DNA of 64,000 nt from Chryseobacterium gleum. GTDB lineage: Bacteria > Bacteroidota > Bacteroidia > Flavobacteriales > Flavobacteriaceae. Each line of letters begins with the position of its first letter. Positions within the stretch are counted from its first letter, which is position 1. The stretch lies in NCBI GenBank assembly GCA_945881885.1, contig CAMCVI010000004.1, positions 99,740 to 163,739 on the forward strand, in the 5' to 3' direction. Below the pieces are notes generated by a model. That model was not told the origin of the DNA. It searched no databases and saw nothing but the letters and a program-made list of their open reading frames with translations. The translations under genes were made by a program, and so were the position numbers. Positions 16,920 to 26,880 of this stretch are shown here, in pieces.

Positions 16920-18158
16920 GTGAATTTCAAAATTCAAAAGTCTAAATTCAAAAGTCTAAAATCTAAAATTGAGATTACGGGAAGTAAATCAGAAACCAAC
17001 AGGTTGTTAGTTTTACAAGCTTTATATCCAAATTTAGTTTTAGAAAATATCTCTAATTCCGATGATTCCGAAGTGATGATAAAAGCTCTGAATACCCAAT
17101 ACCCAAAAATAGACGTTCATCATGCTGGAACAGTAATGCGATTTTTAACCGCCTATTTTGCTATTCACGAAGGAAATGAAGTACAACTTACAGGATCTTC
17201 TAGGATGAAAGAAAGACCAATTCAGATTTTAGTTGAAGCTTTAACTCAGTTGGGAGCCGAAATCACTTATGAAGAAAAAGATGGATTTCCACCATTAAAA
17301 ATCAAAGGAAAAAAACTTACAAAAAACAAAGTTTCACTTCCAGCAAACGTCAGTAGTCAGTATATTTCTGCATTATTATTAATCGCACCAAAATTAGAAA
17401 ATGGTTTAGAATTAACTTTGGAAGGAGAAATAACATCGGTTTCTTATATCAAAATGACATTGGCTTTATTAAATAAAATTGGTGTAAAAACATCATTTAT
17501 TGAAAATAAAATCACAATAAAACCACAATTCACAATTCACAATTCAGAATTCGCAATTGAATCTGATTGGTCTTCAGCATCTTATTGGTATTCAATTATT
17601 GCCCTATCTGAAATGAGTTCGCAAATTACCTTATCAAGTTTTAAAGAAAATAGTTTGCAAGGTGATGCAGTTTTAGTAGAAATTTATAAAAATTTTGGAG
17701 TGGAAACCATTTTCAATGATAATAATTCAATAACAATTTCAAAAATCAATACTAAATTTCAAAAATCATTTAATTTCAATCTTCAATCGTCTCCCGATAT
17801 TGCCCAAACTATTGCTGTAACTTGCTTTGGATTAGGAATCAGTTGTCATTTAACAGGTTTACACACGTTGAAAATTAAAGAAACAGACCGACTTGAAGCT
17901 ATAAAAATTGAATTAACCAAACTAGGGGCAACAATTTCTGTTACAAATAATTCATTAACACTTGAAAAATCAGAAAATATAAAAACCAACGTAAAAATTA
18001 CTACCTATCAAGACCACAGAATGGCTATGGCTTTTGCACCTTTGGCTTTAAAAGTGCCAATAATTATTGAAAATGTTGAGGTGGTTTCAAAATCGTATCC
18101 AACTTTTTGGGAAGATTTTAAGCAATTTGGATTTGTATTAGAAGAAAATGAAATTTAA
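16920..18158 (+). CDS. aroA: 3-phosphoshikimate 1-carboxyvinyltransferase (EPSP synthase)
   Basis: Joins PEP to shikimate-3-phosphate, the sixth shikimate step. 412 aa. Motifs: GSKSETNRLLVL (about 21-32), HAGTVMRFLTAYF (about 65-77), SSRMKERPI, LPANVSSQYISALLL, LKIKETDRLEAIK and TYQDHRMAMAFA near the C terminus. The start is GTG at 16920, 2 bp after the mazG stop. The first 18 residues (MNFKIQKSKFKSLKSKIE) come from AAAAGTCTAAA word repeats, and a second repeat tract at about 17528-17556 encodes TIHNSEF inside the protein. Confidence 0.93.
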   Translation: MNFKIQKSKFKSLKSKIEITGSKSETNRLLVLQALYPNLVLENISNSDDSEVMIKALNTQYPKIDVHHAGTVMRFLTAYFAIHEGNEVQLTGSSRMKERPIQILVEALTQLGAEITYEEKDGFPPLKIKGKKLTKNKVSLPANVSSQYISALLLIAPKLENGLELTLEGEITSVSYIKMTLALLNKIGVKTSFIENKITIKPQFTIHNSEFAIESDWSSASYWYSIIALSEMSSQITLSSFKENSLQGDAVLVEIYKNFGVETIFNDNNSITISKINTKFQKSFNFNLQSSPDIAQTIAVTCFGLGISCHLTGLHTLKIKETDRLEAIKIELTKLGATISVTNNSLTLEKSENIKTNVKITTYQDHRMAMAFAPLALKVPIIIENVEVVSKSYPTFWEDFKQFGFVLEENEI

Positions 18159-18926
18159 TTAAACATCATCTTCCAAGTACATTTTTCTTACACGTTTAAA
18201 TAATTCACTGGAATATACAAAGTCGGTAACAGCAGCATTATCGGTTTTAAAAATTTCTTTATTTGTGCCTTCCCATTCTAATATTCCGTTTTTAAGAAAC
18301 ACAATTTTTTCTCCAATTTCCATTACCGAATTCATATCGTGCGTGTTTATCACTGTTGTAATATTATATTCTTTAGTAATTTCTTGAATTAAATTATCAA
18401 TCACAATCGCTGTTTTTGGGTCTAAACCCGAATTTGGTTCGTCACAAAATAAATATTTAGGATTGTTTACAATAGCTCTTGCAATGGCTACCCTTTTTTG
18501 CATTCCTCCAGATATTTCCGAAGGTTTTTTATGGTTGGCATTAACTAAATTTACTCTATCAATTACAAAATTTACACGCTCTTTAATTTCAATTGGCGAT
18601 TTATTAGTAAACATTTTTAAAGGAAAACCAACATTTTCTTCAACCGTCATGCTGTCAAACAAAGCCCCTCCCTGAAAAACCATGCCAATTTCTGTACGAA
18701 GATCTCGCTTTTCATCTTTATTTAATTCTTTATAGATTCGATTATCGAAAGAGATATCGCCACTATCAATTTCATGAACGCCTAATAACGATTTTAAAAA
18801 AACCGTTTTTCCAGAACCACTTTGACCAATAATTAAACTGGTTTTTCCAGCTTCAAAGCTTGTGGAAATCCCTTTTAGAATCATTTGGTCGCCAAAACTT
18901 TTTTTAATGTTGTGTACTTTTATCAT
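18159..18926 (-). CDS. mlaF: MlaF-like ABC transporter ATPase
   Basis: ATPase of an MCE-type lipid transporter that moves phospholipids between inner and outer membrane. 255 aa from the ATG at 18926; the longer reading adds 20 residues that overlap the permease gene and fit nothing. Walker A GQSGSGKTVFLKSLLG, signature SGGMQKRVAIARAI and Walker B LFCDEPNSGLDPKT are intact; the DEPNSGLDP form is usual for MlaF. It overlaps the upstream permease gene by 4 bp. No MlaD-type (MCE) gene is adjacent. Confidence 0.85.
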   Translation of the reverse strand: MIKVHNIKKSFGDQMILKGISTSFEAGKTSLIIGQSGSGKTVFLKSLLGVHEIDSGDISFDNRIYKELNKDEKRDLRTEIGMVFQGGALFDSMTVEENVGFPLKMFTNKSPIEIKERVNFVIDRVNLVNANHKKPSEISGGMQKRVAIARAIVNNPKYLFCDEPNSGLDPKTAIVIDNLIQEITKEYNITTVINTHDMNSVMEIGEKIVFLKNGILEWEGTNKEIFKTDNAAVTDFVYSSELFKRVRKMYLEDDV

Positions 18927-19672
18927 TTGCTTAAAAGTAATTGGGTTAAAATATAGTTCATTAAAATAATTACAACAGAGGTCCAAACAAACGATACTGT
19001 ACTGGCTTTTCCAACTTCTAAAGCACCGCCTTTCATATAAAAGCCGTGAAAGGAAGGAATTGTAGCTAATATAAATGCGAAAACTAAGGTTTTAATAAAA
19101 GCATAAACAATATGAAAAGGAATAAATTCTTGTTGAATACCTGTTATAAATTCTGAACTAGTGGTAAAATCGCCATACACACCTGCAATATACCCACCAA
19201 AAATACCCAAAAACATGGCAATTCCTATGATGAAAGGATACAATAATGCGGCAATCATTTTAGGGAAAACCAAATAATTTAGGGCATTTACACCCATTAC
19301 TTCTAGAGCCTCAATTTGCTCAGTAACCCTCATAGAACCAATACTTGACGTAATAAAAGACCCCATTTTACCAGCCATAATAATAGAAATAAAAGTAGGC
19401 GCAAACTCTAAAATTATCGATTGACGGGTAGCAAAACCAATTAAATATTTTGGAATTAAAGGATCTGTTAAATTTAATGCGGTTTGAATAGCTACAACAC
19501 CGCCCACAAAAATCGAAATGAAACATACTATTCCCAAAGAATCAATAATTAAATCGTCAATTTCTTTTAATATAAGTTGTTTCATAACAGACCATTTTAC
19601 GGGACGATTAAACACCTCTTTCAGCATGATGAAATAACGACCAATTTGCGATAAATATCTTATGAGCATCAT
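18923..19672 (-). CDS. mlaE: MlaE-like ABC transporter permease
   Basis: Inner-membrane permease partner of the MlaF-like ATPase. 249 aa with about five to six hydrophobic segments and the MlaE signature region (QTALNLTDPLIPKYLIGFATRQSIILE split by loops, then MGSFITSSIGSMRVTEQIEALEVMG, about 105-130). Translationally coupled to mlaF (ATGA overlap). It would handle phospholipids or related lipids with an MCE protein encoded elsewhere. Confidence 0.88.
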   Translation of the reverse strand: MMLIRYLSQIGRYFIMLKEVFNRPVKWSVMKQLILKEIDDLIIDSLGIVCFISIFVGGVVAIQTALNLTDPLIPKYLIGFATRQSIILEFAPTFISIIMAGKMGSFITSSIGSMRVTEQIEALEVMGVNALNYLVFPKMIAALLYPFIIGIAMFLGIFGGYIAGVYGDFTTSSEFITGIQQEFIPFHIVYAFIKTLVFAFILATIPSFHGFYMKGGALEVGKASTVSFVWTSVVIILMNYILTQLLLSK

Positions 19673-19744
19673 TTGTTGGGGTTCGATTTATAAATTATTT
19701 ATTCAGTAAAAATACTATTTTTGTTTTGATTTTACTTTAAAAGT

Positions 19745-20593
19745 TTAAAACAACTTTTCTTTCATTTTTTTCCATCTATAACTTCTTATCCATTTTGCTT
19801 GTTCTGGAGAAACAAATAAAGGTTTTCCTGAAGTTTTGGCTTTCCAAAAACCCATTATATAATCGATAAATAATTGTGGTTTTCCTTTTCTTGAAGCTAA
19901 TTTTAATGATGCAATTGCAGTAATAAAAAACCCGTAACCCAAGCTGTAAAACGCTTCGCCTTGCTTATATCTTGCAGCTTTAGTATAACTGGCTCCGGTT
20001 GGTTTTAGGTGCTTTACGTGCAAACTTTCATCGGTAACCACTTTCCAATTGTAAAATTTACATAATAATTCGTCCACGGTATCCCAACCCATCGCAGGTT
20101 TTAATCCACCAATTTGCTTGTACGTTTCTTTTCTATATGCTTTTAATGCGCCTCTAATATGGTCTTTATCGGTTAAGTTTTCTAAAATCCAATCGCCATT
20201 TTTTTCAATGTAACAAAAGCCACCAACCATTCCAATTGTTGAATCAGATTGAAAATGTTTTATGATAGTTTCAAAATAATTATTTGGAAAAATCAAATCG
20301 GCATCTACTTTTACAATAACATCGTATTGGTCATCAATATGTTTTTCACCTTCATGAAACGCTTGAATTACTTTACTTCCTGGAAGATGAATTGCATCCG
20401 ATTTTTTATTGACTAAAGTAACAAACGGATATTTTTCCGAAAAATTGGTTACAATTTCAGCGGTACTATCTGAAGAGCCATCATTCACTACAATAATTTT
20501 CGATGGCAAAACTGTTTGCGCTACCAAAGATTGTAACGTTATAGCCATAAAAGCTTCTTCGTTGTATGCGGGTATGATAATGTAATATTTCAT
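19745..20593 (-). CDS. Glycosyltransferase family 2
   Basis: 282 aa. GT-A nucleotide-sugar fold: YIIIPAYNEEAFM at the N terminus, VVNDGSSDSTAEIV (about 35-48) and the DxD-like KVDADLIFPNNYF (about 93-105). Later MGWDTVDELL may hold the catalytic acid. There are no membrane helices, so it is probably cytosolic or peripheral. It is followed on the same strand by nothing closer than mlaE, 72 bp away, and lies 70 bp after the methyltransferase gene. Acceptor and donor unknown; surface polysaccharide or LPS synthesis is plausible. Confidence 0.85.
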   Translation of the reverse strand: MKYYIIIPAYNEEAFMAITLQSLVAQTVLPSKIIVVNDGSSDSTAEIVTNFSEKYPFVTLVNKKSDAIHLPGSKVIQAFHEGEKHIDDQYDVIVKVDADLIFPNNYFETIIKHFQSDSTIGMVGGFCYIEKNGDWILENLTDKDHIRGALKAYRKETYKQIGGLKPAMGWDTVDELLCKFYNWKVVTDESLHVKHLKPTGASYTKAARYKQGEAFYSLGYGFFITAIASLKLASRKGKPQLFIDYIMGFWKAKTSGKPLFVSPEQAKWIRSYRWKKMKEKLF

Positions 20594-20663
20594 GTGGAAA
20601 ATTCCAATTTTTTTAAAATTCCAAATTCCAACTTAAAAGGTCGAATAATTTGGGATTTGGGAT

Positions 20664-21194
20664 TTATTTTTCGGGACTTCTTTCTGCATAAACCAGATAA
20701 TACCTTGGTGTAAACCATCTTAAATACGGTCTAAACCCAATTTTTTTTACGGGATGCGTAAATTTGATACTGTCTATAATTTGGAAACCTGTTTTTTCTA
20801 ATAACCAATCCAATTGCCAATCTTCAAATTCGTGGTAATGTCTGTCCCATTTGTCGGTTTTGCTCCGGTATGCAGATGAAAACCACAAGCGTAAGGGAAT
20901 AGAAATTAAGATTTTATCACATTTTACATTTTCTAAAATGGTGAACGGATTTAATAAATGTTCAAAAATTTCAAATCCTGTAAATACTTCGTATTTTTCT
21001 TCGCGTAAAGCGGCTTGATTGGTATCTAAATCTTCTCCTTTTGTATTGATAACGGTATACTGGTTTTCTACCATAATTTTTGAAAAAGGATTGGGAACAC
21101 CTAAATCAAAAATAGTTTCAGATGTTGAAATATGTTTTTTTAAAAATGCTAAAGTAATATTGAAGCGTTTACTAGGATATGTTTTTTCGTACAT
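20664..21194 (-). CDS. Class I SAM-dependent methyltransferase-like protein
   Basis: 176 aa. A shortened Rossmann methyltransferase: ETIFDLGVPNPFSKI replaces the usual glycine-rich SAM loop, then EVFTGFEIFEHLLNPFTIL (about 73-91) resembles the post-motif region of methyltransferase 11/23 enzymes (FEHLxNP), followed by ILISIPLRLW. Substrate unknown. The glycosyltransferase gene is the next gene downstream on the same strand, which suggests a joint role in glycan modification. Confidence 0.65.
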   Translation of the reverse strand: MYEKTYPSKRFNITLAFLKKHISTSETIFDLGVPNPFSKIMVENQYTVINTKGEDLDTNQAALREEKYEVFTGFEIFEHLLNPFTILENVKCDKILISIPLRLWFSSAYRSKTDKWDRHYHEFEDWQLDWLLEKTGFQIIDSIKFTHPVKKIGFRPYLRWFTPRYYLVYAERSPEK

Positions 21195-21217
21195 TTCTAA
21201 TTATAAATTTATTAGTG

Positions 21218-21225
21218 CAAATATA
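21218..21225 (-). promoter_or_regulatory. Candidate -7 element for the methyltransferase
   Basis: TATATTTG on the minus strand, 24 nt before the ATG at 21194. It lies back to back with the promoter at 21238 for the divergent amidohydrolase gene. Confidence 0.5.
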
Positions 21226-21237
21226 ATTAAATAGTTG

Positions 21238-21245
21238 TATTTTTG
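21238..21245 (+). promoter_or_regulatory. Candidate -7 element for the amidohydrolase
   Basis: TATTTTTG matches TAnnTTTG; predicted start about 21252, 32 nt before the ATG at 21284. -33 box not clear. Confidence 0.45.
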
Positions 21246-21283
21246 ATTTATATGAAGGTAACAATCTCTTTAAACTATACATT

Positions 21284-22555
21284 ATGAAATATTTATTTTT
21301 CTCATTATTTGTAAGCTTTTTGTCTTTTTCTCAAAATAAGACAGTAATTAAGTGTGGAAAATTAGCTGATGTTAAAACACGAAAAATGTTAGAAAATCAG
21401 ACGATAATTATTTTAAATAACACCATTGAAAAAATAATTGTAGGCGATTATACGGTTCATGCTACAGATGTTTTTTATGATTTATCTAAGTATACTGTAA
21501 TGCCAGGTTTAATTGACATGCATGTACATGTAGAACATCAAACAAGTGCCAAGCAATATTTAGAAGAATTTACATTAAATGAGGCAGATGTTGCATTTAG
21601 AGCTGTTGGTTATGTGAAAACAACCTTAAATTGCGGTTTTACTTCGGTTAGAGATTTAGGTGGAACAGGCGTAAATATATCTTTAAGAAACGCAATTGAT
21701 AGCGGTTTAATTGAAGGTCCACGTATTTTTACAGCTGGAAAATCAATTGCTTCAACTGGTGGACATGCCGATCCAACAAATGGGTATAGACAAGATTTAA
21801 TGGGAAATCCTGGGCCGAAAGATGGCGTGGCTAACGGAGTAGATGAATGTGTAAAAGCAGTAAGGCAAAGGTATAAAGATGGTTCTGATTGTATCAAAAT
21901 TACAGCTTCCGGTGGGGTTTTAAGTGTAGCGAAAAGCGGTGAAAATTCGCAATTTACTATTGAAGAAATTCAAACTATAGTTGCAACAGCTAAAGATTAT
22001 GGTTTTAAAGTTGCAGCACATTGTCATGGTGAAGAAGCTATGAAAAGAGCGGTTTTAGGCGGCGTGCATTCTATTGAACACGGCACTTACATGAGTGAAG
22101 AAGTTATGCAGTTGATGAAAGAACGCGGAACCTATTTGGTACCAACAATTACAGCCGGAAAGGCAGTTGGTGCTTTTGCCAAGAAACCCAATTATTATCC
22201 AGATGTTGTGGTGCCAAAAGCATTAGCAATTGGTCCGAAAATACAAGGAACATTTGCTAAAGCATACAAATTTGGCGTTAAAATTGCTTTTGGAACAGAT
22301 GCTGGCGTTTTTGAACACGGCGAAAATTGGAAAGAATTTGTTTACATGAATGAAGTAGGTATGCCATTTATGGAGATTTTGAAATCAGCAACAATGAACG
22401 CCGCAGATTTATTAGGGCAGTCTGATAAATTAGGAAATTTAGAAGCTGGAAAATTTGCTGATATTATTGCAGTTGAAGGTAATCCAGAAAAAGACATTAC
22501 CGTTATGGGTAAAGTAGTTTTTGTTATGAAAGATGGCAAAGTATTTAAGAAATAA
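21284..22555 (+). CDS. Secreted metal-dependent amidohydrolase
   Basis: 423 aa with a signal peptide (MKYLFFSLFVSFLSFS), so periplasmic or exported. Amidohydrolase-superfamily metal site: DMHVHVEHQ (about 77-85), a probable metal-bridging Lys in SDCIKITASGG (about 203-213), AAHCHGEEAM (about 244), SIEHGTYM (about 264) and FGTDAGVFEHG (about 340). It belongs to the imidazolonepropionase/Xaa-Pro dipeptidase-like group. Members act on dipeptides or cyclic amides; the substrate cannot be told here. No type IX sorting domain is present. Confidence 0.88.
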   Translation: MKYLFFSLFVSFLSFSQNKTVIKCGKLADVKTRKMLENQTIIILNNTIEKIIVGDYTVHATDVFYDLSKYTVMPGLIDMHVHVEHQTSAKQYLEEFTLNEADVAFRAVGYVKTTLNCGFTSVRDLGGTGVNISLRNAIDSGLIEGPRIFTAGKSIASTGGHADPTNGYRQDLMGNPGPKDGVANGVDECVKAVRQRYKDGSDCIKITASGGVLSVAKSGENSQFTIEEIQTIVATAKDYGFKVAAHCHGEEAMKRAVLGGVHSIEHGTYMSEEVMQLMKERGTYLVPTITAGKAVGAFAKKPNYYPDVVVPKALAIGPKIQGTFAKAYKFGVKIAFGTDAGVFEHGENWKEFVYMNEVGMPFMEILKSATMNAADLLGQSDKLGNLEAGKFADIIAVEGNPEKDITVMGKVVFVMKDGKVFKK

Positions 22556-23614
22556 TTATACTTGATACACAATAGCATTTACATTCATTCCGGCACCAAC
22601 CGATGCAAATAATATGATATCCCCTTTATGAATTTCTTGGTTTTCAATCTCACCTTTAAGCATGGCATCGTATAAAGTAGGAACAGTGGCCACACTAGAA
22701 TTGCCTAATCGATGAATGGTCATTGGCATAATGCCCTCTGGCGCGGTTTGATTGTAAAGTTTGTAAAACCTTTGAATAATAGCTTCATCCATTTTTTCAT
22801 TGGCTTGATGTATCAGTATTTTTTTAATTTGATGTATTTTAATTCCACTTGCATCTAAACATTCGGCCATGGCTTTTGGGACATTGCTTAAAGCGAATTC
22901 ATAAATTTTACGCCCATGCATTTTTATATATCTTACATTTGGGTCGTGAGCTTTGTTAAAGGAATTTCCAAAAAATAAATAATTGGCTTCGTCATAGGTG
23001 AAACTAGCTGATTCATGAGCTAAAATACCGCCTTTTTCTTCGCTAGCTTCTAGTATTGTAGCGCCAGCACCATCTGAATAAATCATAGAATCTCTATCGT
23101 GCGGATCTACCACTCTAGATAACGTTTCAGCGCCTATGACAAGGCATTTTTTTGCCATTCCGGCTTTTATAAATGCAGTAGCTTGAATCACACCTTCTAC
23201 CCAGCCAGGACATCCAAAAAGCACATCGTAAGCCACACATTTAGGATTTTTTATACCTAAATTATGTTTTGTTTTTGAGGCCAAGCTAGGCAACATATCT
23301 CCTTGAATGGTGTCTTTTTTTACATCTCCAAAATTATGAGCAAATATGATATAGTCTATAGTTTCAGGATCGATATTGGCATTTTCTATGGCTTTTTTTG
23401 CTGCTATAGTAGCCATATCGGAAGTCGTTAATTCATCTGAAGCGTATCTTCTTTCCTGAATTCCGGTTATTCCATGAAATTTTTCTGTTATTACATCATT
23501 CGATAAAGGAAAAGAAGTACCATCTTCATTTAAAAAAACATGTGAAGAAAAATCTTTGTTTGAAATTACTTCAGTAGGAATATAACTTCCAGTCCCTGTT
23601 ATTTTTATAGTCAT
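22556..23614 (-). CDS. 3-oxoacyl-ACP synthase III-like protein (FabH-like)
   Basis: 352 aa thiolase-fold condensing enzyme. The catalytic triad is visible: Cys in FGCPGW (about 134), His in ILIHQANEKMDEA (about 268) and Asn in LGNSSVATVPTLYD (about 304). IYSDGAGATIL (about 177) is also typical. It is the Bacteroidota FabH-like variant, longer than E. coli FabH (317 aa), so it may serve a specialised lipid rather than general initiation. It converges with the amidohydrolase gene with no gap. gcvP lies upstream across a hairpin-rich spacer. Confidence 0.85.
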   Translation of the reverse strand: MTIKITGTGSYIPTEVISNKDFSSHVFLNEDGTSFPLSNDVITEKFHGITGIQERRYASDELTTSDMATIAAKKAIENANIDPETIDYIIFAHNFGDVKKDTIQGDMLPSLASKTKHNLGIKNPKCVAYDVLFGCPGWVEGVIQATAFIKAGMAKKCLVIGAETLSRVVDPHDRDSMIYSDGAGATILEASEEKGGILAHESASFTYDEANYLFFGNSFNKAHDPNVRYIKMHGRKIYEFALSNVPKAMAECLDASGIKIHQIKKILIHQANEKMDEAIIQRFYKLYNQTAPEGIMPMTIHRLGNSSVATVPTLYDAMLKGEIENQEIHKGDIILFASVGAGMNVNAIVYQV

Positions 23615-23709
23615 AATTTTAAAATTTGAAACTAATTTTATACTAAAATACTAAATTGAAATTCAAAAATAGCTTTACAAATTGTAATTTAAGTAATTAT
23701 TACGAATTT

Positions 23710-23890
23710 GTTAAAAAATTTCCACTTTATTGACAATTTCAAGATTTATTGAAATTTATTTCCAGATAAAATACTTAACAAAAAAATCTCAAATTCACAA
23801 AATCGTAATTTGAGATTCTTAAGTTATTTAGATTTTAGACTACGAAAATCGTAAATCTAAAATCGTAAATCTAAAATCGTAAATCGTAAA
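23710..23890. repeat. Hairpin-rich word-repeat spacer between gcvP and the FabH-like gene
   Basis: Three hairpins lie in this 283-bp gap: AATTTCAA/TTGAAATT near 23739-23760; AATCTCAAATT (23785-23795) with AATTTGAGATT (23807-23817); and TTTAGATTT (23827-23835) with AAATCTAAA (23853-23861). The last part is a direct repeat of AAATCTAAAATCGT words (about 23850-23890). One of these probably ends gcvP transcripts. No ORF. Confidence 0.6.
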
Positions 23891-23896
23891 TAAATA

Positions 23897-26740
23897 TTAC
23901 ATATACGCTTCTATTGGCGCACAAGAACAAACTAAGTTTCTGTCGCCATAAGCTTCATCAACTCTTCTAACCGTTGGCCAAAATTTATTATCAGCAATAT
24001 ATTCTAGTGGAAATGCTGCCACTTCTCTAGTGTAAGGGAATACCCATTCATCTGAAGTAACCATGGCTAAAGTGTGCGGTGCATTTTTCAAAATATTTTG
24101 AGTATCTTCTTTTGTTGAAGCATTTATTTCTTTACGAATAGCTATCATGGCGTCACAAAAACGATCTAATTCTGCTAAATCTTCAGATTCTGTTGGTTCA
24201 ATCATCAAAGTTCCTGCAACTGGGAAAGATACAGTAGGCGCGTGGAAACCATAATCCATTAATCGTTTGGCAATATCAGTAACTTTTATGCCATTATCTT
24301 CAAAAGCACGACAATCTAAAATCATTTCATGAGCCGCTCTTCCCATTTCTCCAGAATATAAAATTGGATAATGAGCTTCTAAACGTGCTTTCATGTAATT
24401 GGCATTTAAAATGGCATATTTTGTTGCATTTGTTAGGCCTTCTGCACCTAACATACAAATGTATCCATACGAAATTAAGCAAACCAAAGCCGAACCATAA
24501 GGTGCCGCTGAAATTGCAGTAATAGCTTGGTCACCACCAACTTTAACAATCGGGTTAGATGGTAAAAAAGGAACTAATTTATCGTTAACACAAATTGGTC
24601 CAACACCAGGTCCGCCACCACCATGAGGAATAGCAAACGTTTTGTGTAGGTTTAAGTGACAAACATCTGCGCCAATAGTAGCTGGATTAGTCAACCCAAC
24701 TTGTGCATTCATATTGGCACCATCCATATAAACCAATCCTCCATTTTCATGAATCAGGTTTGTAATTTCAATAATTGAACTTTCAAAAACACCATGAGTA
24801 GAAGGATAGGTTACCATTAAAGCAGCCAAATTAGCTGAATGTAAAATAGCTTTTTCTCTTAAATCTTCTACATCAATATTTCCTTCTGGAGTAGTTTTTG
24901 TAACAATAATATCCATTCCAGCCATAGCTGCTGAAGCAGGATTGGTTCCGTGTGCCGATGATGGAATTAAACAAACCGTTCTGTGTTTATCACCTCGAGA
25001 TAAATGATAGGCTCGAATGGTCATTAAACCTGCATATTCTCCTTGTGCACCAGAATTTGGTTGTAATGTTGTGCCTGTAAAACCAGTTACTTCATTTAAT
25101 TGTAGTTCCAATTTTTTAAGCATAAAAAGATAACCTTCCACTTGATCTAGTGGTGCAAATGGATGAATATTGTTCCAATTTGACATAGATAATGGCAACA
25201 TTTCGGCAGCAGCATTTAATTTCATCGTACAAGAACCTAATGAAATCATTGAGTGATTTAATGCTAAATCTTTGCGCTCTAATTTTTTAATATAACGCAT
25301 CAATTGGCTTTCAGAATGATTATTATTAAAAACATCATGTTGTAAGAAAGTTGATTTTCTAATAAGATTTTCTGGTATAACAGTGGTTTCAACAAATTCC
25401 GTTACCGCTTCAAATGTTTTGTCTTTAGCTTCTGCAAAAATCGCAACAATTTGATTTATATCTGAAATGGAAGTTGTTTCATTAAATGAAATTGAAATAG
25501 TATCCGCATCAATATAATAGAAATTTACTTCATTTTTTTCAGCAATAGCTTTTACTTTTGCTGCATCTGCTTTTACATTTATAGTATCAAAATAAGCAGT
25601 ATTCGTTTGGTAAACGCCAATTTTATTTAAAGCTTCTACAGCCGTGTTAGCAGAATTATGTACTTTATTGGCAATATAATTTAATCCTTTTGGTCCGTGA
25701 TAAACTGCATACATTCCAGCCATAACTGCTAATAAAACTTGAGCAGTACAGATATTTGAAGTTGCTTTTTCACGTTTAATATGTTGTTCACGTGTTCCTA
25801 AAGCCATACGTAAGGCACGGTTTCCGTTTACATCAATTGAAACACCAATAATTCTACCCGGCATTGAGCGTTTGTATTCGTCTTTTGTTGCGAAAAAAGC
25901 AGCATGAGGGCCACCATAACCCATTGGAATTCCAAAACGTTGTGAAGTACCTACTACAACCGCAGCTCCCATTTCACCTGGAGATTTTAATTTCACTAAA
26001 GATAAAATATCAGCTGCAACAGCAACTTTAATTTCATTTTCTGATGCTTTTGCTATAAATGAAGTATAATCGTTTAATTGACCAAATTTTCCAGGATATT
26101 GAAGGATTGCTCCAAAAAAGTCTGGTGAAAAATCAAAAGTTTCATGATTTCCAACTACTAATTCAATGTCAAGTGGCGTAGAACGAGTTTGTAAAACAGA
26201 TAATGTTTGTGGTAAAATTTCTTCTGAAACAAAAAATTTAGAAACATTATTTTTCTTTTGATCTCTTGTGCGTACATCAAACAATAAAGTCATTGCTTCG
26301 GCTGCAGCTGTAGATTCGTCTAATAACGAAGCATTTGCAATTTCCATTCCAGTTAATTCGATAACGGTAGTTTGGTAATTTAAAATAGCTTCTAAACGAC
26401 CTTGTGCAATTTCTGCTTGATAAGGTGTGTAAGCGGTGTACCAACCTGGATTTTCAAAAATATTTCTTTGAATTACAGCTGGAACAATTGCTGGGTGATA
26501 ACCTAAGCCAATATATGATTTGAAAACTTTATTCTTTTTACCCAATTCTTGGATATGATTTAAATACTCATATTCAGTCATTGGTTTTTCCAAATTTAGT
26601 TCGTTTTTCAAACGAATTTCCGCCGGAATAGTTTCGTAAATTAATTGATCTACTGAATCTACTCCAATAGTTTTTAACATGTGGTTTAGGTCTTTTTCAC
26701 CAGTTCCAATGTGTCTTAAAGCAAAAGCATCTGTTTTCAT
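23897..26740 (-). CDS. gcvP: Glycine dehydrogenase (aminomethyl-transferring), P protein
   Basis: Decarboxylates glycine and passes the aminomethyl group to lipoyl-GcvH in the glycine cleavage system, feeding one-carbon units to folate. 947 aa, the fused alpha-beta form. The PLP lysine lies in [16 protein letters not shown] (about 683-698). [23 protein letters not shown] and [11 protein letters not shown] are family landmarks. The start at 26740 gives [12 protein letters not shown]. No other gcv gene is adjacent. A minus-strand TAnnTTTG match (26775-26782, TACTTTTG) lies 35 nt upstream. Confidence 0.97.
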   Translation of the reverse strand: MKTDAFALRHIGTGEKDLNHMLKTIGVDSVDQLIYETIPAEIRLKNELNLEKPMTEYEYLNHIQELGKKNKVFKSYIGLGYHPAIVPAVIQRNIFENPGWYTAYTPYQAEIAQGRLEAILNYQTTVIELTGMEIANASLLDESTAAAEAMTLLFDVRTRDQKKNNVSKFFVSEEILPQTLSVLQTRSTPLDIELVVGNHETFDFSPDFFGAILQYPGKFGQLNDYTSFIAKASENEIKVAVAADILSLVKLKSPGEMGAAVVVGTSQRFGIPMGYGGPHAAFFATKDEYKRSMPGRIIGVSIDVNGNRALRMALGTREQHIKREKATSNICTAQVLLAVMAGMYAVYHGPKGLNYIANKVHNSANTAVEALNKIGVYQTNTAYFDTINVKADAAKVKAIAEKNEVNFYYIDADTISISFNETTSISDINQIVAIFAEAKDKTFEAVTEFVETTVIPENLIRKSTFLQHDVFNNNHSESQLMRYIKKLERKDLALNHSMISLGSCTMKLNAAAEMLPLSMSNWNNIHPFAPLDQVEGYLFMLKKLELQLNEVTGFTGTTLQPNSGAQGEYAGLMTIRAYHLSRGDKHRTVCLIPSSAHGTNPASAAMAGMDIIVTKTTPEGNIDVEDLREKAILHSANLAALMVTYPSTHGVFESSIIEITNLIHENGGLVYMDGANMNAQVGLTNPATIGADVCHLNLHKTFAIPHGGGGPGVGPICVNDKLVPFLPSNPIVKVGGDQAITAISAAPYGSALVCLISYGYICMLGAEGLTNATKYAILNANYMKARLEAHYPILYSGEMGRAAHEMILDCRAFEDNGIKVTDIAKRLMDYGFHAPTVSFPVAGTLMIEPTESEDLAELDRFCDAMIAIRKEINASTKEDTQNILKNAPHTLAMVTSDEWVFPYTREVAAFPLEYIADNKFWPTVRRVDEAYGDRNLVCSCAPIEAYM

Positions 26741-26849
26741 TATATATAAAAATAGGTTGTGTTTAAATTTGATACAAAAGTAATTATTAATCTGTTAAAA
26801 ATAATCGCTTTTTTATTGATTTTTTTCGATTTTTATCAACTAATATCGC

Positions 26850-26876
26850 TTGTTATTAACACTTTGATTATTTTTG
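26850..26876 (+). promoter_or_regulatory. Promoter at the start of the UbiA-like gene
   Basis: TTG (26850-26852) and TATTTTTG (26869-26876), spacer 16. The predicted start is at or next to the ATG at 26881, which would make the mRNA leaderless. Confidence 0.4.
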
Positions 26877-26880
26877 TTGA

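Noticed and set aside
18926..18986. Longer N terminus for the MlaF-like ATPase
   Set aside because: The extra 20 residues overlap the mlaE coding end and do not match the family; ATG 18926 gives the usual 4-bp coupled overlap.
19709..19721. Plus-strand TAnnTTTG match in the mlaE/glycosyltransferase gap
   Set aside because: No plus-strand gene or terminator follows; such matches arise by chance in AT-rich DNA.
23840..23895. Direct repeats resembling a tiny CRISPR array
   Set aside because: Repeat words are 7-14 bp with no distinct spacers and no cas genes nearby; it is a low-complexity spacer.
26741..26880. Glycine riboswitch upstream of gcvP
   Set aside because: None of the paired-aptamer landmarks is visible; the gap is only about 140 bp and AT-rich.
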